The notes: generated by a model from the sequence alone, not told the origin. A stretch of 64,000 bases of DNA from Rhizobiaceae bacterium (GCA_017643025.1 JAEPOG010000003.1:186001-250000); one strand, 5' to 3'; positions 26,456 to 36,505 are shown, counted from the stretch's first letter. Numbers and translations: made by a program.

Positions 26456-28024
26456 ATGACAGGACACAGGACAATGCGGCAAGGAATATCGAAGATGCTG
26501 GGTGTGACCACGCTCGCGCGATGGACCAGCATGTCGGTGTTCGCCTTCACCCTGGCGACCGGCGCAGTGCTTCCAGAAGCCGTATCGACCGCATCGGCCG
26601 AAGGCGGTGGCGTTCGCATCAGTTCGTCGTCTGCCGGCACCGAGCGCCTCAAGCTCGGGCTGAACAAGTCGATTGTGGTCGATCTGCCCGCCGACGCCTA
26701 CGACATTCTGGTCGCCAATCCCTCGGTTGCCGACGCCGTGACGCGCACGGCCCGCCGGATCTATCTTTTCGGCAAGCAGGTCGGCGAAACCAATATCTTT
26801 GTGTTCGGCGCCAATGGCGAGCAGATCGTCAGCCTCGACCTCGCCGTCGAGCGCGACGTGTCAGGACTGCAGGAATATCTGCAGCGGTTTATCCCGAATT
26901 CCGAGATTTCTGTCGAATTGCTGAACGACAACGTTGTTTTGTCCGGGACGGTGCAGACGCCGCTCGATGCTGCGCGCGCCGCGCAGTTGGCACAGGTCTT
27001 CGTGACCGGCGGCGAAGCAACCACCGGCCAGTATTCGCAGACCGCTGCGGGCGGTGGCGAGGCCTCCGGCGTTGCCATCGACAACCCGGATCAGGAGCGC
27101 CGCACCAGCCAGATCATCAATCTCTTGAAAGTGATCGGCGAGGATCAGGTGACGCTCAAGGTCACCGTTGCGGAAGTCAGCCGCACCGTCATGAAGCAGC
27201 TCTCGGTAAATCTGCTGGCCAACAATACGGCCAACGGCATCAGCTGGGGCGTGGTGGCCGAAACCATTGCCGGCGCGGGCAAGAGCATTTCCGGCTCAGG
27301 CGGCAGCTTCGAATCCGGCCTGCTCGACGCATATTTCAACGCGATGGAGCAGTCAGGCGTGATGCGGACGCTGGCCGAACCGACCCTGACGGCCGTCTCC
27401 GGCGAAAAGGCAACCTTCCGCGTCGGTGGCGAATTCAACCTGATCACAGGCCAGAGCATCGCCGAGGAAACCAACTCGGTTACCTACGAGACCGAGCGCC
27501 TTGAATACGGCATCGGGCTCGAGTTCCAGCCGACCGTGCTTTCGCCGGGCCGTATCAGCCTGAAAATTCGCACCCAGGTATCGGAGCCGACAAATGAGGG
27601 TTCGGTGCAGCTGGGCGTCGGTGGGCGCCGCGGCGCGACCAACCTGCTGTCGATCCGCCGCCGCCTTGCCGACACGACGGTCGAGCTGCCGTCGGGCGGA
27701 TCGATGATGATCGCCGGCCTGGTGCGTGACGACATCCGCCAAAGCAGCTCCGGCCTTCCGGGTCTCTCCAAGATACCGGTGCTGGGGGCTCTGTTCCGCA
27801 GCCGCGACTTCGTGCGCAACGAAACGGAACTGGTGATCATCGTCACGCCCTACATGACGCGACCGGTCGCCCGCAACGACCTCGCGCGCCCGGACGACAA
27901 TTTCAACCCTGCGCATGATGGCGCCGGCATGCTGCTCGGCCGCATCAACCGGGTCTATGGCACGGCCCAGACGAGCAGGCCCAACGGCCGCTATCACGGC
28001 GTCGTCGGGTTCATCTACAAGTGA
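26456..28024 (+). CDS. cpaC: Tad secretin CpaC (RcpA)
   Basis: A 522-residue outer-membrane secretin through which the Flp pilus leaves the cell. It has an N-terminal signal region, a pilus N domain (about 65-135, SIVVDLPADAYDILVANPSVADA), a BON-like region (ISVELLNDNVVLSGTV) and the C-terminal secretin domain (about 240-460) with SGGSMMIAGLVRDD and the GLSKIPVLGALFRS motif. An in-frame ATG 13 codons later could also start the signal peptide. It directly follows cpaB and precedes cpaD. Confidence 0.95.
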   Translation: MTGHRTMRQGISKMLGVTTLARWTSMSVFAFTLATGAVLPEAVSTASAEGGGVRISSSSAGTERLKLGLNKSIVVDLPADAYDILVANPSVADAVTRTARRIYLFGKQVGETNIFVFGANGEQIVSLDLAVERDVSGLQEYLQRFIPNSEISVELLNDNVVLSGTVQTPLDAARAAQLAQVFVTGGEATTGQYSQTAAGGGEASGVAIDNPDQERRTSQIINLLKVIGEDQVTLKVTVAEVSRTVMKQLSVNLLANNTANGISWGVVAETIAGAGKSISGSGGSFESGLLDAYFNAMEQSGVMRTLAEPTLTAVSGEKATFRVGGEFNLITGQSIAEETNSVTYETERLEYGIGLEFQPTVLSPGRISLKIRTQVSEPTNEGSVQLGVGGRRGATNLLSIRRRLADTTVELPSGGSMMIAGLVRDDIRQSSSGLPGLSKIPVLGALFRSRDFVRNETELVIIVTPYMTRPVARNDLARPDDNFNPAHDGAGMLLGRINRVYGTAQTSRPNGRYHGVVGFIYK

Positions 28025-28038
28025 TCGGGAGTCACCAC

Positions 28039-28749
28039 ATGTCACAGGCGGTTCTGCCCAAGCGCGCTGCCAGCAGACCTTCGGTCACGGCTGCGGTCGT
28101 AGTGGCGCTGTCGGCTTCGCTGCTGGCGGGTTGCGCCAAGCGCCACCATATCACCGTGGGCTCGATCCCCGACGACTACCGCACCAATCATCCCATCGTG
28201 GTTGCGGAGCGCGATCAGGTGCTCGACGTGCCGGTCGGCGCATCCACTCACAGGCTGAACGGCGCTCAGCGCGCGGTGGTCGCAGGTCACCTGGCTGGCT
28301 ATGAGGTCGATTCCGGTGCGCCTTTGCGCATCCTTGTCCCGACGGGCTCGCGCAATGCCGGCGCCGCCTATTATGTCGCCGAAGAAATCGCCGGGCTGGC
28401 GCGGGAACGTGGCGTTCATTCCGGCCTGATCCTGATGCACACCTACGCGGTGAATAACGCCGAAACTTCGGCGCCGGTTCGCGTTGTCTATGGGGCGATG
28501 ACCGCCGGCACCGGCCCGTGCGGACGCTGGCCGGAGGATATCCTGGAGACCGCCGAGAACAGGCACTACGCCAATTTCGGCTGCGCCTACCAGCAGAACC
28601 TGGCCGCCCAGCTGGAGAACCCCATGGACATTCTCGGCCCGCGCAAGCGGAGCGAGATCGATCCGGAAAACCGCGCGAGCGCCATCGACCAGTACAAGTC
28701 GCGCGGCGTGTCCGAGAACTTCAGAACCAATTCCGAAGTGGAATACTGA
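28039..28749 (+). CDS. cpaD: Tad pilus lipoprotein CpaD
   Basis: A 236-residue lipoprotein. The signal peptide ends in the lipobox LLAGC with Cys at residue 32. The mature part has the CpaD pattern, including the Cys-rich C-terminal half (GPCGRWPEDI and FGCAYQQN). It is thought to help the secretin in the outer membrane. The ATG at 28039 with GGGAG upstream is preferred over the GTG at 28021, which overlaps the cpaC stop. It lies between cpaC and cpaE. Confidence 0.92.
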   Translation: MSQAVLPKRAASRPSVTAAVVVALSASLLAGCAKRHHITVGSIPDDYRTNHPIVVAERDQVLDVPVGASTHRLNGAQRAVVAGHLAGYEVDSGAPLRILVPTGSRNAGAAYYVAEEIAGLARERGVHSGLILMHTYAVNNAETSAPVRVVYGAMTAGTGPCGRWPEDILETAENRHYANFGCAYQQNLAAQLENPMDILGPRKRSEIDPENRASAIDQYKSRGVSENFRTNSEVEY

Positions 28750-28772
28750 GCCGCAGACCGGGTGATAAGAAC

Positions 28773-30047
28773 ATGAGCAACCTAGCTTACGAGACATCTG
28801 CGGAAGAAAGCCGGATCGATGGCGATGCAGCTTCCATGGCGGAGCTTCGCCCGATCCCGCGCATCTCGATCCAGGCGTTCTGCGAGACCGAAAGCGTAGC
28901 GAGCCCGATCGAGCGGGCCAGCGAAGATCGCCGCATGGTCAAGGCGCATCTCAAGCTGCACATGGGCGGCATCGCGGCGGCAATCGAGTTCTACCAATCC
29001 GCTTCGACGCCCAACCTCATCATCCTGGAGTCGCGCCAGGAACCGCGTGAGCTGCTGAAGTCGCTCGGACAATTGGCCGAGGTTTGCGATCCGAACACCA
29101 AGGTCATCATCATCGGCCACTACAACGACGTTTGGCTGTATCGGGAACTGGTGCGCTCGGGCGTGTCGGAATATGTCGTGGCGCCGATATCCATGGCCGA
29201 TATCGTCAGCGTCATTGCCCAGATTTTCGTCGACCCCGAGGCGGAACCGATCGGCAAGGCATTGGCCTTCATCGGCGCGAAGGGCGGCGTCGGGTCTTCG
29301 ACCATCGCCCACAATGTCGCATGGGCGATTTCAACACTCTTTGAGTCCGAGGTTGTGGTCGCCGATCTCGATCTCGCCTTCGGCACCGCGAACATCAATT
29401 TCGACCAGGATCCCGCGCAGGGCATTGCAGAGGCAGTGTTCGCGCCAGAGCGCATCGACGAGGTCTATCTCGATCGCCTGCTCGCCCAGTGCGCCGAGCA
29501 TCTGTCGCTGCTCGCAGCGCCGTCGACGCTCGACCGCATCTACGATTTCGACGCCGAGGCGTTTGCCCAGATCATCGACATCGCCCAGCGCAGCGCGCCG
29601 ACGCTCGTGCTGGACGTCCCGCATCTTTGGTCAGGCTGGAGCCGCAACGTGCTCGCCCGCGCCGACGAAGTCGTCATCACCGCAACGCCCGAATTGGCGA
29701 ACCTGCGCAACACCAAGAACATGGTCGACACGCTGAAGAAGCTGCGGCCGAACGATCCGCCGCCCAAGCTCATCGTCAATCAGGTCGGCATTCCCAAGCG
29801 GCCGGAAATTTCGGTCGCCGATTTCGCCGAGCCGCTGGAACTCGACCCCTTGTCGGTCATTCCGTTCGACCCGCAGCTCTTCGGCAATGCCGCCAACAAC
29901 GGACGCATGCTGGGCGAAATGGATGCAAACCATGCGGTTGTTCAGTCGGTCCGGGAACTGGCTCATATCCTGACCGGTCGGACAGAGCAGAAGACGAAGA
30001 AGAAAGCAGGCCTGGGCGGGATTCTTGGCCGGCTGAAGCGCAAGTAG
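28773..30047 (+). CDS. cpaE: Tad pilus localisation ATPase CpaE (TadZ)
   Basis: A 424-residue protein with an N-terminal receiver-like domain (about 75-155) and a MinD/ParA-type ATPase domain starting with the deviant Walker A KGGVGSST near residue 170. CpaE/TadZ proteins place the Tad machine at a cell pole. The start at 28773 is 23 bases after cpaD. The last residues are basic (KKKAGLGGILGRLKRK), as common in the family. Confidence 0.93.
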   Translation: MSNLAYETSAEESRIDGDAASMAELRPIPRISIQAFCETESVASPIERASEDRRMVKAHLKLHMGGIAAAIEFYQSASTPNLIILESRQEPRELLKSLGQLAEVCDPNTKVIIIGHYNDVWLYRELVRSGVSEYVVAPISMADIVSVIAQIFVDPEAEPIGKALAFIGAKGGVGSSTIAHNVAWAISTLFESEVVVADLDLAFGTANINFDQDPAQGIAEAVFAPERIDEVYLDRLLAQCAEHLSLLAAPSTLDRIYDFDAEAFAQIIDIAQRSAPTLVLDVPHLWSGWSRNVLARADEVVITATPELANLRNTKNMVDTLKKLRPNDPPPKLIVNQVGIPKRPEISVADFAEPLELDPLSVIPFDPQLFGNAANNGRMLGEMDANHAVVQSVRELAHILTGRTEQKTKKKAGLGGILGRLKRK

Positions 30048-30123
30048 CCTCCGCGCGGCGGTAGGCGGATCGCGCGCAGCAAATCCCGCCAGAGGGCAGT
30101 AGGAAAGTAGACGGCTGGGGACT

Positions 30124-31665
30124 ATGTTCGGCAAACGAGGCAATATCGACGAAACCCACGGCAGCCCGGCGCCTAGCCCCGCGGCGCCGCCTTCCGTTGC
30201 GCCCGCACCTCCGCCGCCAACGGTGCCCGCCCCGAATTCGGACACGCTGGGCGCTCAGCCTATCGAGCCGAAACCTGCCGCCCAGACTCCGTCGCCGCCG
30301 CCGCCGGCGCCGGAAAAGCGCAAGGTGGAATCGCCGCCTCTCGCACCGGAAAAGCCGCTGCGCCCCGCGCAGCGCGAGCGCAGCGAGAGCTACTACGACA
30401 TCAAGGCGCAGGTTTTCTCGGCGCTCATCGACACGATCGACCTGTCACAGCTCGCCAAGCTCGAGCCTGACAATGCGCGCGAGGAAATCCGCGACATCGT
30501 CAACGACATCATCGCGATCAAGAATTTCGCGATGTCGATCTCCGAGCAGGAGGAGCTGCTCGAGGACATCTGCAACGACGTGCTGGGTTACGGCCCGCTG
30601 GAGCCGTTGCTCGCCCGCGACGACATTGCCGACATCATGGTCAATGGCGCGCGCCAGGTCTTCATCGAAGTGGACGGCCGCACCGAGCAGACCAATGTGC
30701 GCTTCCGCGACAACCAGCAGCTGCTCAACATCTGCCAGCGCATCGTCAGCCAGGTCGGCCGCCGCGTCGATGAATCGTCGCCGATATGCGACGCGCGCCT
30801 TCCCGACGGCTCACGCGTCAACGTCATCGCGCCGCCCCTGGCGATCGATGGCGCCTCGCTCACCATCCGCAAGTTCAGGAAGGACAAGCTGACGCTGGAT
30901 CAGCTGGTCAAGTTCGGAGCGATCACGCCCGAAGGCGCGGAAGTCCTGAAAATCATCGGCAAGGTGCGCTGCAACGTCATCATCTCGGGCGGCACAGGCT
31001 CGGGCAAGACAACCCTGCTCAACTGCCTGTCGCACTATGTCGATCGCGACGAGCGCGTCATCACCTGCGAGGACTCCGCCGAGCTCCAGCTCCAGCAGCC
31101 GCATGTGGTCAGGCTCGAGACCCGCCCGCCTAACCTTGAGGGCGAGGGTGAGGTGACGATGCGCGACCTGGTGAAGAACTGTCTGCGTATGCGTCCCGAG
31201 CGCATTATCGTCGGCGAGGTGCGCGGCCCCGAAGTGTTCGATCTGCTGTCGGCGATGAACACCGGTCACGACGGTTCCATGGGCACGCTCCACGCCAACA
31301 GCCCGCGCGAATGCCTGAACCGCATCGAATCCATGATCGCCATGGGCGGCTATTCGCTGCCGCAGCGCACGGTGCGCGAGATCATCGTCGGTTCGATCGA
31401 CGTCATCATTCAGGCCGCCCGTTTGCGCGACGGTTCACGCCGCATCACGCACATCACTGAGGTGATCGGCATGGAAGGCGACGTGATCATCACCCAGGAT
31501 CTGGTCCTCTACGACATCCTCGGCGAGGACTCGCAGGGCAAGCTGCAGGGCAAGCACGTTTCCACGGGCGTCGGCAGACCGGCGTTCTGGGACCGCGCCC
31601 GCTACTACAATGAGGAACATCGTCTCGCCCAGGCGCTCGAGGCGATGGAGAAGAAGTCGCAGTGA
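30124..31665 (+). CDS. cpaF: Tad secretion ATPase CpaF (TadA)
   Basis: A 513-residue type II/IV secretion ATPase that powers Flp pilus assembly. The first 75 residues are Pro/Ala-rich and probably disordered. The N-terminal domain follows, then the Walker [10 protein letters not shown] near residue 288, the Asp box CEDSAELQL, Walker [14 protein letters not shown] and the His box [10 protein letters not shown]. It acts on the cytoplasmic side with TadB and TadC. Confidence 0.97.
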   Translation: MFGKRGNIDETHGSPAPSPAAPPSVAPAPPPPTVPAPNSDTLGAQPIEPKPAAQTPSPPPPAPEKRKVESPPLAPEKPLRPAQRERSESYYDIKAQVFSALIDTIDLSQLAKLEPDNAREEIRDIVNDIIAIKNFAMSISEQEELLEDICNDVLGYGPLEPLLARDDIADIMVNGARQVFIEVDGRTEQTNVRFRDNQQLLNICQRIVSQVGRRVDESSPICDARLPDGSRVNVIAPPLAIDGASLTIRKFRKDKLTLDQLVKFGAITPEGAEVLKIIGKVRCNVIISGGTGSGKTTLLNCLSHYVDRDERVITCEDSAELQLQQPHVVRLETRPPNLEGEGEVTMRDLVKNCLRMRPERIIVGEVRGPEVFDLLSAMNTGHDGSMGTLHANSPRECLNRIESMIAMGGYSLPQRTVREIIVGSIDVIIQAARLRDGSRRITHITEVIGMEGDVIITQDLVLYDILGEDSQGKLQGKHVSTGVGRPAFWDRARYYNEEHRLAQALEAMEKKSQ

Positions 31666-31682
31666 GTGCGGATTAGCACACG

Positions 31683-32696
31683 ATGTTCGGTTTGGACGGA
31701 ACGCTTCTGGTATTCATCCTGCTCGCCGCCACCAGTGCCGGCGCGGTCGCCTATGCGTTCATGTTCAACACGATGTCCAACGAGGCAAACGCCGCCAAGC
31801 GGCTGGACACCGTCAAGAAGGCCGAGACCGACCGCGTTACGATCAAGGCCTCCCGCGACCGCCTTGCCGAGGCGGCCAAGCGGCGCAAGTCCGTGCAGGA
31901 TTCGCTCAAGGACCTCGATGAGCGGCAGAAGGCCCGGGATCGCAACATCAAGAAGCCGCCTCTGCGCATTCAGCTGCGCCAGGCGGGCATGAACGTCACC
32001 ATCGAGCGGTTCTACGTCTATTCGGCGATAACGGCCGTCCTGGTCACGATCATCGCATTTGTGCTCGGCGCACCGCTGCTTGCTCTGCCGGGTGCTCTGC
32101 TGGCGGGCGGCATCGGTCTGCCGCGCTGGTTCGTGTCCTTCCGGCGCAGCCGGCGGGTCAAGGCGTTCCTCAACGAGTTCCCGAATGCTCTCGACATCAT
32201 CGTGCGCGCCGTCAAGTCAGGCCTGCCGCTCAATGACGGCGTGCGCCTCATCGCATCGGAGTCGCAGGAACCGGTGAAGACCGAATTCAAGCGCATTGTC
32301 GAAGCGCAGCAGGTCGGCATGCCGATCTCGGAGGCCGCCCTGCGCATGCAGGAAACGATGCCCTGCCCGGAAGCGGGCTTCTTTGGAATCGTGATCCAGA
32401 TTCAGCAGCAGGCCGGCGGCAACCTCTCGGAGGCGCTGGGCAACCTTTCGCGCGTCCTGCGCGACCGCAAGAAGATGAAGGCCAAGGTGCAGGCGCTGTC
32501 AATGGAGGCTAAGGCGTCGGCGGTGATCATCGGCGCACTGCCCTTTATCGTCGCTTTCCTCGTCTATCTGACGAGCCCCGCATACATCATGCCGCTCTTC
32601 ACCACGAGCACCGGCCACATGATCCTCGGCGTTTCCGGGATCTGGATGGCCATGGGCGTTTTCGTGATGAAGAAGATGATCAACATCGAGGTGTAG
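31683..32696 (+). CDS. tadB: Tad inner-membrane platform protein TadB
   Basis: A 337-residue T2SF-family membrane protein. There is an N-terminal membrane segment, a charged cytoplasmic stretch (about 35-95), two membrane segments at about 110-155, then the GspF-like domain with NALDIIVRAVKSGLPL, and two C-terminal membrane helices. With TadC it forms the platform on which CpaF acts. 17 bases after cpaF, 6 bases before tadC. Confidence 0.94.
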   Translation: MFGLDGTLLVFILLAATSAGAVAYAFMFNTMSNEANAAKRLDTVKKAETDRVTIKASRDRLAEAAKRRKSVQDSLKDLDERQKARDRNIKKPPLRIQLRQAGMNVTIERFYVYSAITAVLVTIIAFVLGAPLLALPGALLAGGIGLPRWFVSFRRSRRVKAFLNEFPNALDIIVRAVKSGLPLNDGVRLIASESQEPVKTEFKRIVEAQQVGMPISEAALRMQETMPCPEAGFFGIVIQIQQQAGGNLSEALGNLSRVLRDRKKMKAKVQALSMEAKASAVIIGALPFIVAFLVYLTSPAYIMPLFTTSTGHMILGVSGIWMAMGVFVMKKMINIEV

Positions 32697-32702
32697 GCGG
32701 TC

Positions 32703-33695
32703 ATGGTCGATCAAATCGTCAAGGGCATCCTCGATCCCGGCTTCCTGATCGCCCTGCTGGTGGGCATCGCGGTCTTCGCCACCTTCTTCACGGCCATGCC
32801 GGCGCTGAGCGGCAACCAGCTCAAGACGCGCATGAAATCGGTGGCGCTGGAACGCGAGGAATTGCGGGCCAAGCAGCGAGCCAGGCTCGCTAGCGAAGCC
32901 GACCGCCGCCGCAAGGGCCTGCGCGAGCAGGAAGCGGCCGGCGGCATGCGTTCGATCGTGGAAAGGCTCGATCTGAAGCGGGCACTTGCCGATGAAAACA
33001 CGGTCAGCAAGCTGCGTATGGCCGGCTTTCGCGGCCAGAACCCGCTGACGCGGTTCCTGTTCTTCCGCCTCGTGCTACCAGTCGTCGGCCTTGTGCTTGC
33101 GGTTATCTACATCTTCGTGCTCGGCGGCCTCGCCGAGCAGCCCTTCTTCGTCAAGCTGTTCGTCTGCATTCTCTTTGCCTATGCGGGCTTCTACGCGCCG
33201 GTGATCTACGTTTCGAACCGTGCCTCGAAGCGCAAACAATCCATCCAGATGGCATGGCCGGACGCGCTCGACCTGATGCTGATCTGTGTCGAATCCGGCA
33301 TTTCCATCGAAGCGGCGTTCCGGCGCGTCGCCGAGGAAATCGGCAACCAGTCCGTGGAACTCGCCGAGGAGCTTGTGCTCACCAACGCCGAGTTGTCGTT
33401 CCTGCAGGAGCGCAGGCAGGCTTATGAGAATCTCGCGATCCGCACCGGCCTGGAGTCGGTGAAGAGTGTCGCCCAGGCGCTCATTCAGGCCGAACGATAT
33501 GGCACGCCTGTCGGACACGCCCTGCGCGTCCTGTCGTCGGAAAGCCGCGATGCGCGCATGAACGCAGCCGAGAAGAAGGCCGCGGCGCTGCCGCCGAAAC
33601 TCACGGTGCCGATGATCCTGTTCTTCCTGCCGGTCCTGTTCGCCGTCATCCTAGGCCCGGCCGGCATCCAGGTCAGCGAGCGCGGCATCTTCTAG
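32703..33695 (+). CDS. tadC: Tad inner-membrane platform protein TadC
   Basis: A 330-residue T2SF-family membrane protein and partner of TadB. It has an N-terminal membrane segment, a basic cytoplasmic region, two central membrane helices (about 120-170), the GspF-like signature PDALDLMLICVESGISIEAA and a C-terminal membrane helix (ILFFLPVLFAVILG). It is the last gene of the plus-strand operon and ends at a bidirectional terminator. Confidence 0.94.
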   Translation: MVDQIVKGILDPGFLIALLVGIAVFATFFTAMPALSGNQLKTRMKSVALEREELRAKQRARLASEADRRRKGLREQEAAGGMRSIVERLDLKRALADENTVSKLRMAGFRGQNPLTRFLFFRLVLPVVGLVLAVIYIFVLGGLAEQPFFVKLFVCILFAYAGFYAPVIYVSNRASKRKQSIQMAWPDALDLMLICVESGISIEAAFRRVAEEIGNQSVELAEELVLTNAELSFLQERRQAYENLAIRTGLESVKSVAQALIQAERYGTPVGHALRVLSSESRDARMNAAEKKAAALPPKLTVPMILFFLPVLFAVILGPAGIQVSERGIF

Positions 33696-33716
33696 CAGCG
33701 ACGACGACACGATACC

Positions 33717-33750
33717 TACCAAAAAAAGAGGGGCGCCGTAGCGCCCCTTT
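33717..33750. terminator. bidirectional terminator between tadC and tadD
   Basis: GGGGCGC (33730-33736) pairs with GCGCCCC (33741-33747) around CGTA. Three T follow on the plus side and a run of seven A precedes it (T run for the minus strand), so it can end both the tadC transcript and the convergent tadD transcript. Confidence 0.88.
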
Positions 33751-33776
33751 CGCGTTTGGGTGAGAGCCGACTGGGC

Positions 33777-34589
33777 TTAGTTCGTGTTCCGCTCTTCCGT
33801 TTCGAGCTGGCTCCACGCGTTCTGCTGGGCCAGCATCGAGCGAAGGTACGCGACGTTCGCCTGCGCCTGTTCCGGCGACATTTCCTGCGCCGCGATCTGC
33901 TCGGCCTCCTTGAAGCGGCCCTGCAGCCCGACGACGAGCGCCAGATTCTGGCGAACGCGGCTGTCGGCCCCTGGTGCATCGACAGCAGCGCGCATGTGCT
34001 TCTCGGCCGATTTCAGGTCGCCTTCGAGCACATAGGACATGCCGAGATTTGACAGGATGGACGGCTCGTTGGGCTTGAGGTCCAGCGCTTTGCGGTAGAG
34101 CTCGCGCGCCTGCGCGGTCTGGCCGAGCTGGTCGAGGATCGCAGCCTCGGCGGAAACAAGCTTCCAGTCGGGGAATTCGGGTGTCTGCGCCCTGCGCACG
34201 GCGTCGAGCGCCGGTTCAAGCTGCCCGGCCGATGCGAGCGCCTTGCCGTAGGCTGCAAGCACCGATCGCTCTTCGGGGAAGTCGATCGCCGCCTTGCGCA
34301 TGACGGCGAGCCCCTGATCGGTCCGGCCGGTCATCTGCAGCACGGCTGCATAGCGCATCGCAACCTGCGCGTTCTTCGTGTTACGGGTATAGGCGCGGCC
34401 GAGCGCTTCGGCTTCGGCGTCGAGCTCCGACGTTGAAAGCGTTTCCACCGGGCGCGAGTGATCGCGGTTTATCGACCCCGTGGTCATGCGCTTGTCGGCG
34501 CAGCCGGACAGGCCTAGAGCAAGGATCGCGGCGGCGCTGACGAGAAGCAGTTTCCTGGCCGGGAGTTTCTCGTTTTGGACGGATAGCAT
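33777..34589 (-). CDS. tadD: Tad pilus TPR lipoprotein TadD
   Basis: A 270-residue lipoprotein with lipobox LGLSGC (Cys at residue 30) and several tetratricopeptide repeats across about residues 65-225. In this and related species TadD supports secretin placement in the outer membrane. The ATG at 34589 gives a normal lipoprotein signal; the frame is open further upstream without similarity. It is convergent with the main Tad operon but clearly belongs to it. Confidence 0.9.
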   Translation of the reverse strand: MLSVQNEKLPARKLLLVSAAAILALGLSGCADKRMTTGSINRDHSRPVETLSTSELDAEAEALGRAYTRNTKNAQVAMRYAAVLQMTGRTDQGLAVMRKAAIDFPEERSVLAAYGKALASAGQLEPALDAVRRAQTPEFPDWKLVSAEAAILDQLGQTAQARELYRKALDLKPNEPSILSNLGMSYVLEGDLKSAEKHMRAAVDAPGADSRVRQNLALVVGLQGRFKEAEQIAAQEMSPEQAQANVAYLRSMLAQQNAWSQLETEERNTN

Positions 34590-34660
34590 CGCGGCATGGG
34601 CTCCTGTTTTCAGTGGGCGTTCGGCCGGTCGTCTTCCCGTCGAGAAATATTCTGTTAACC

Positions 34661-34675
34661 CTAACGGATCGTTAA
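34661..34675 (-). promoter_or_regulatory. CtrA-like box upstream of tadD
   Basis: On the minus strand TTAA (34675-34672), seven bases, TTAG (34664-34661): one mismatch to TTAA-N7-TTAA, the same class as the boxes near the Flp pilin and cpaB. It lies about 72-86 bases upstream of the tadD start. Confidence 0.42.
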
Positions 34676-34709
34676 GGTCGGCCGCGTTGGCCGGGGAGAT
34701 AACTTGCCT

Positions 34710-36086
34710 ATGCCCGTCATTCCGGTTCCCAAAAAGTCGAAGAAATCGCTGCCGGTTCACTGCATCAGCCGGGGCTCGCCGGATGCCGGAGCTGTTGGGG
34801 CGGACGCCGCGAAATGGGCAAAATCCGCGGGCTTTGCGGGTGAGGCCGGCAAGATCCTGCTCGTCCCCGGCGGGGGTGGCTCGCTGGCCGGAGCTCTGTT
34901 CGGGGTGATCGAGAAACGCTCAGGCTTCTCGCCCCTGGCGTTCGGCAAGCTTGCCCGGTCGCTGCCGGAGGGCGAATGGCATTTTGCCGGCGATCCGGCC
35001 GAACCCGATCTGGCAATGCTCGGGCTGGTGCTGGGCGGCTACTCCTTCGATCGGTATCGCAAGGGCGAGGCGCGGACGCTTCGTTTCGCCTGTCCGAAAG
35101 GTGTTAATCCAGCCGAGGTCGCGCGAGTTGCCGAGGGCGTGTTCCTCACGCGCGACCTGATCAACACGCCTGCCAGCGACATGGGGCCTGACAGCATCGA
35201 GAAGGCGGTGCGCAAGCTGGCCGGCGTGCACAAGGCCGAGGTCGCCGTCATCAAGGGCGAAGCGCTGCTGCAGAAGAATTTCCCCATGATCCACGCGGTG
35301 GGCCGCGCATCCGCGGAGGCTCCGCGCCTGATCGACATGCGCTGGGGGCCGAAGAATGCGCCAAAGCTGACGCTGGTCGGCAAGGGCGTGGCGTTCGACA
35401 CCGGCGGTCTCGACATCAAGCCGGCGTCGAGCATGCTTCTGATGAAGAAGGACATGGGCGGCGCTGCCAACGTGCTCGGACTCGCCTCCATGGTGATGGC
35501 CGCGAAACGCAAGGTGCGGCTGCGCGTGCTGATACCCGCCGTTGAGAATGCCATCTCGGGCAACGCATTCCGCCCTGGCGACGTGCTGACGAGCCGCAAG
35601 GGCATCACCGTCGAGGTCGGCAATACTGATGCCGAGGGCAGGCTGGTGCTGGCAGACGCGCTCACCTACGCCGATGAGGAAGCACCCGATCTGATGATCG
35701 ACATGGCGACACTGACAGGCGCTGCGCGTGTCGCGCTCGGTCCTGATCTGCCGCCTTTCTTCACTGATGACGAAGCGCTCGCCTCGGCCATCTCCGCCGC
35801 CGCCGATGACCGGGCCGATCCGGTGTGGCGTATGCCGCTCTGGTCGCCTTATGACAGCCGGTATGCCTCGAAGGTCGCCGACATCAACAACGTCAACAGT
35901 GACGGCTTCGCCGGCGCCGTCATCGCGGCGCTGTTCCTTCGCCGCTTCGTCGAGAAGACGAAAAGCTGGGCGCATTTCGACGTGTTCGGCTGGAGCCCGA
36001 TCGAGAGGCCGCATTGCCCGGTCGGCGGCGAGGCACAGGCGATCCGCGCCCTCGATGAAATCATTCGTCTGCGCTACCCGAGCTGA
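34710..36086 (+). CDS. M17-family leucyl aminopeptidase
   Basis: A 458-residue cytosolic di-metal aminopeptidase. The catalytic domain has GKGVAFDTGGLDIKP (metal and Lys), KKDMGGAA, and the family signature NTDAEGRL near residue 305 with the metal-binding Asp and Glu. The N-terminal domain is short. A TTG at 34704, two codons earlier with GGGGAG at ideal spacing, is an alternative start. It lies just upstream of a MarR regulator and an NlpC/P60 hydrolase, a neighbourhood that suggests peptide or wall-peptide turnover. Confidence 0.9.
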   Translation: MPVIPVPKKSKKSLPVHCISRGSPDAGAVGADAAKWAKSAGFAGEAGKILLVPGGGGSLAGALFGVIEKRSGFSPLAFGKLARSLPEGEWHFAGDPAEPDLAMLGLVLGGYSFDRYRKGEARTLRFACPKGVNPAEVARVAEGVFLTRDLINTPASDMGPDSIEKAVRKLAGVHKAEVAVIKGEALLQKNFPMIHAVGRASAEAPRLIDMRWGPKNAPKLTLVGKGVAFDTGGLDIKPASSMLLMKKDMGGAANVLGLASMVMAAKRKVRLRVLIPAVENAISGNAFRPGDVLTSRKGITVEVGNTDAEGRLVLADALTYADEEAPDLMIDMATLTGAARVALGPDLPPFFTDDEALASAISAAADDRADPVWRMPLWSPYDSRYASKVADINNVNSDGFAGAVIAALFLRRFVEKTKSWAHFDVFGWSPIERPHCPVGGEAQAIRALDEIIRLRYPS

Positions 36087-36139
36087 CCACTTGCGCTTGC
36101 CATCGTTCGGGGATTGAATGATACGGACCCGAAACGATC

Positions 36140-36505
36140 ATGGATTCGCAAGGGATGGCAATCAACATGCGGCCGTCGCAGGCACTGCGGCTGTGGCAGC
36201 AGGTGGCCGTGGACGAGGTCGTGGCCGGCATTCCTGACCTGTCGACGCGCCAGATCGCCATCCTGCTTACCATCTATCTCGACCCGCCGCCGCACACCGT
36301 GCGCGGCCTGGCTTCCCGGCTCGGCGTCTCGAAACCGGTCATTACGCGCGCGCTGGACACGATGGGCGCGCTTGATCTCGTCAGCCGGCGACGCGACGAG
36401 GCCGACCGCCGCAATGTTCTGATCAGGCGCACCGTGACCGGCGCCTTGTTCGTCGAGCGCTTCGGCGATGTCGTCATTGCGAAGGCAAGGGAACTGCCGA
36501 CATGA
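36140..36505 (+). CDS. small MarR-family transcription regulator
   Basis: A 121-residue winged-helix protein: a recognition region LASRLGVSKPVITRALDTM near residues 58-76 followed by the wing DEADRRNVLI, the MarR pattern. It is shorter than most MarR proteins, with little C-terminal dimerisation helix. Its stop overlaps the start of the NlpC/P60 gene (ATGA, 36502-36505), so the two are coupled. It may autoregulate this unit. The start at 36140 is uncertain by a few codons. Confidence 0.78.
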   Translation: MDSQGMAINMRPSQALRLWQQVAVDEVVAGIPDLSTRQIAILLTIYLDPPPHTVRGLASRLGVSKPVITRALDTMGALDLVSRRRDEADRRNVLIRRTVTGALFVERFGDVVIAKARELPT

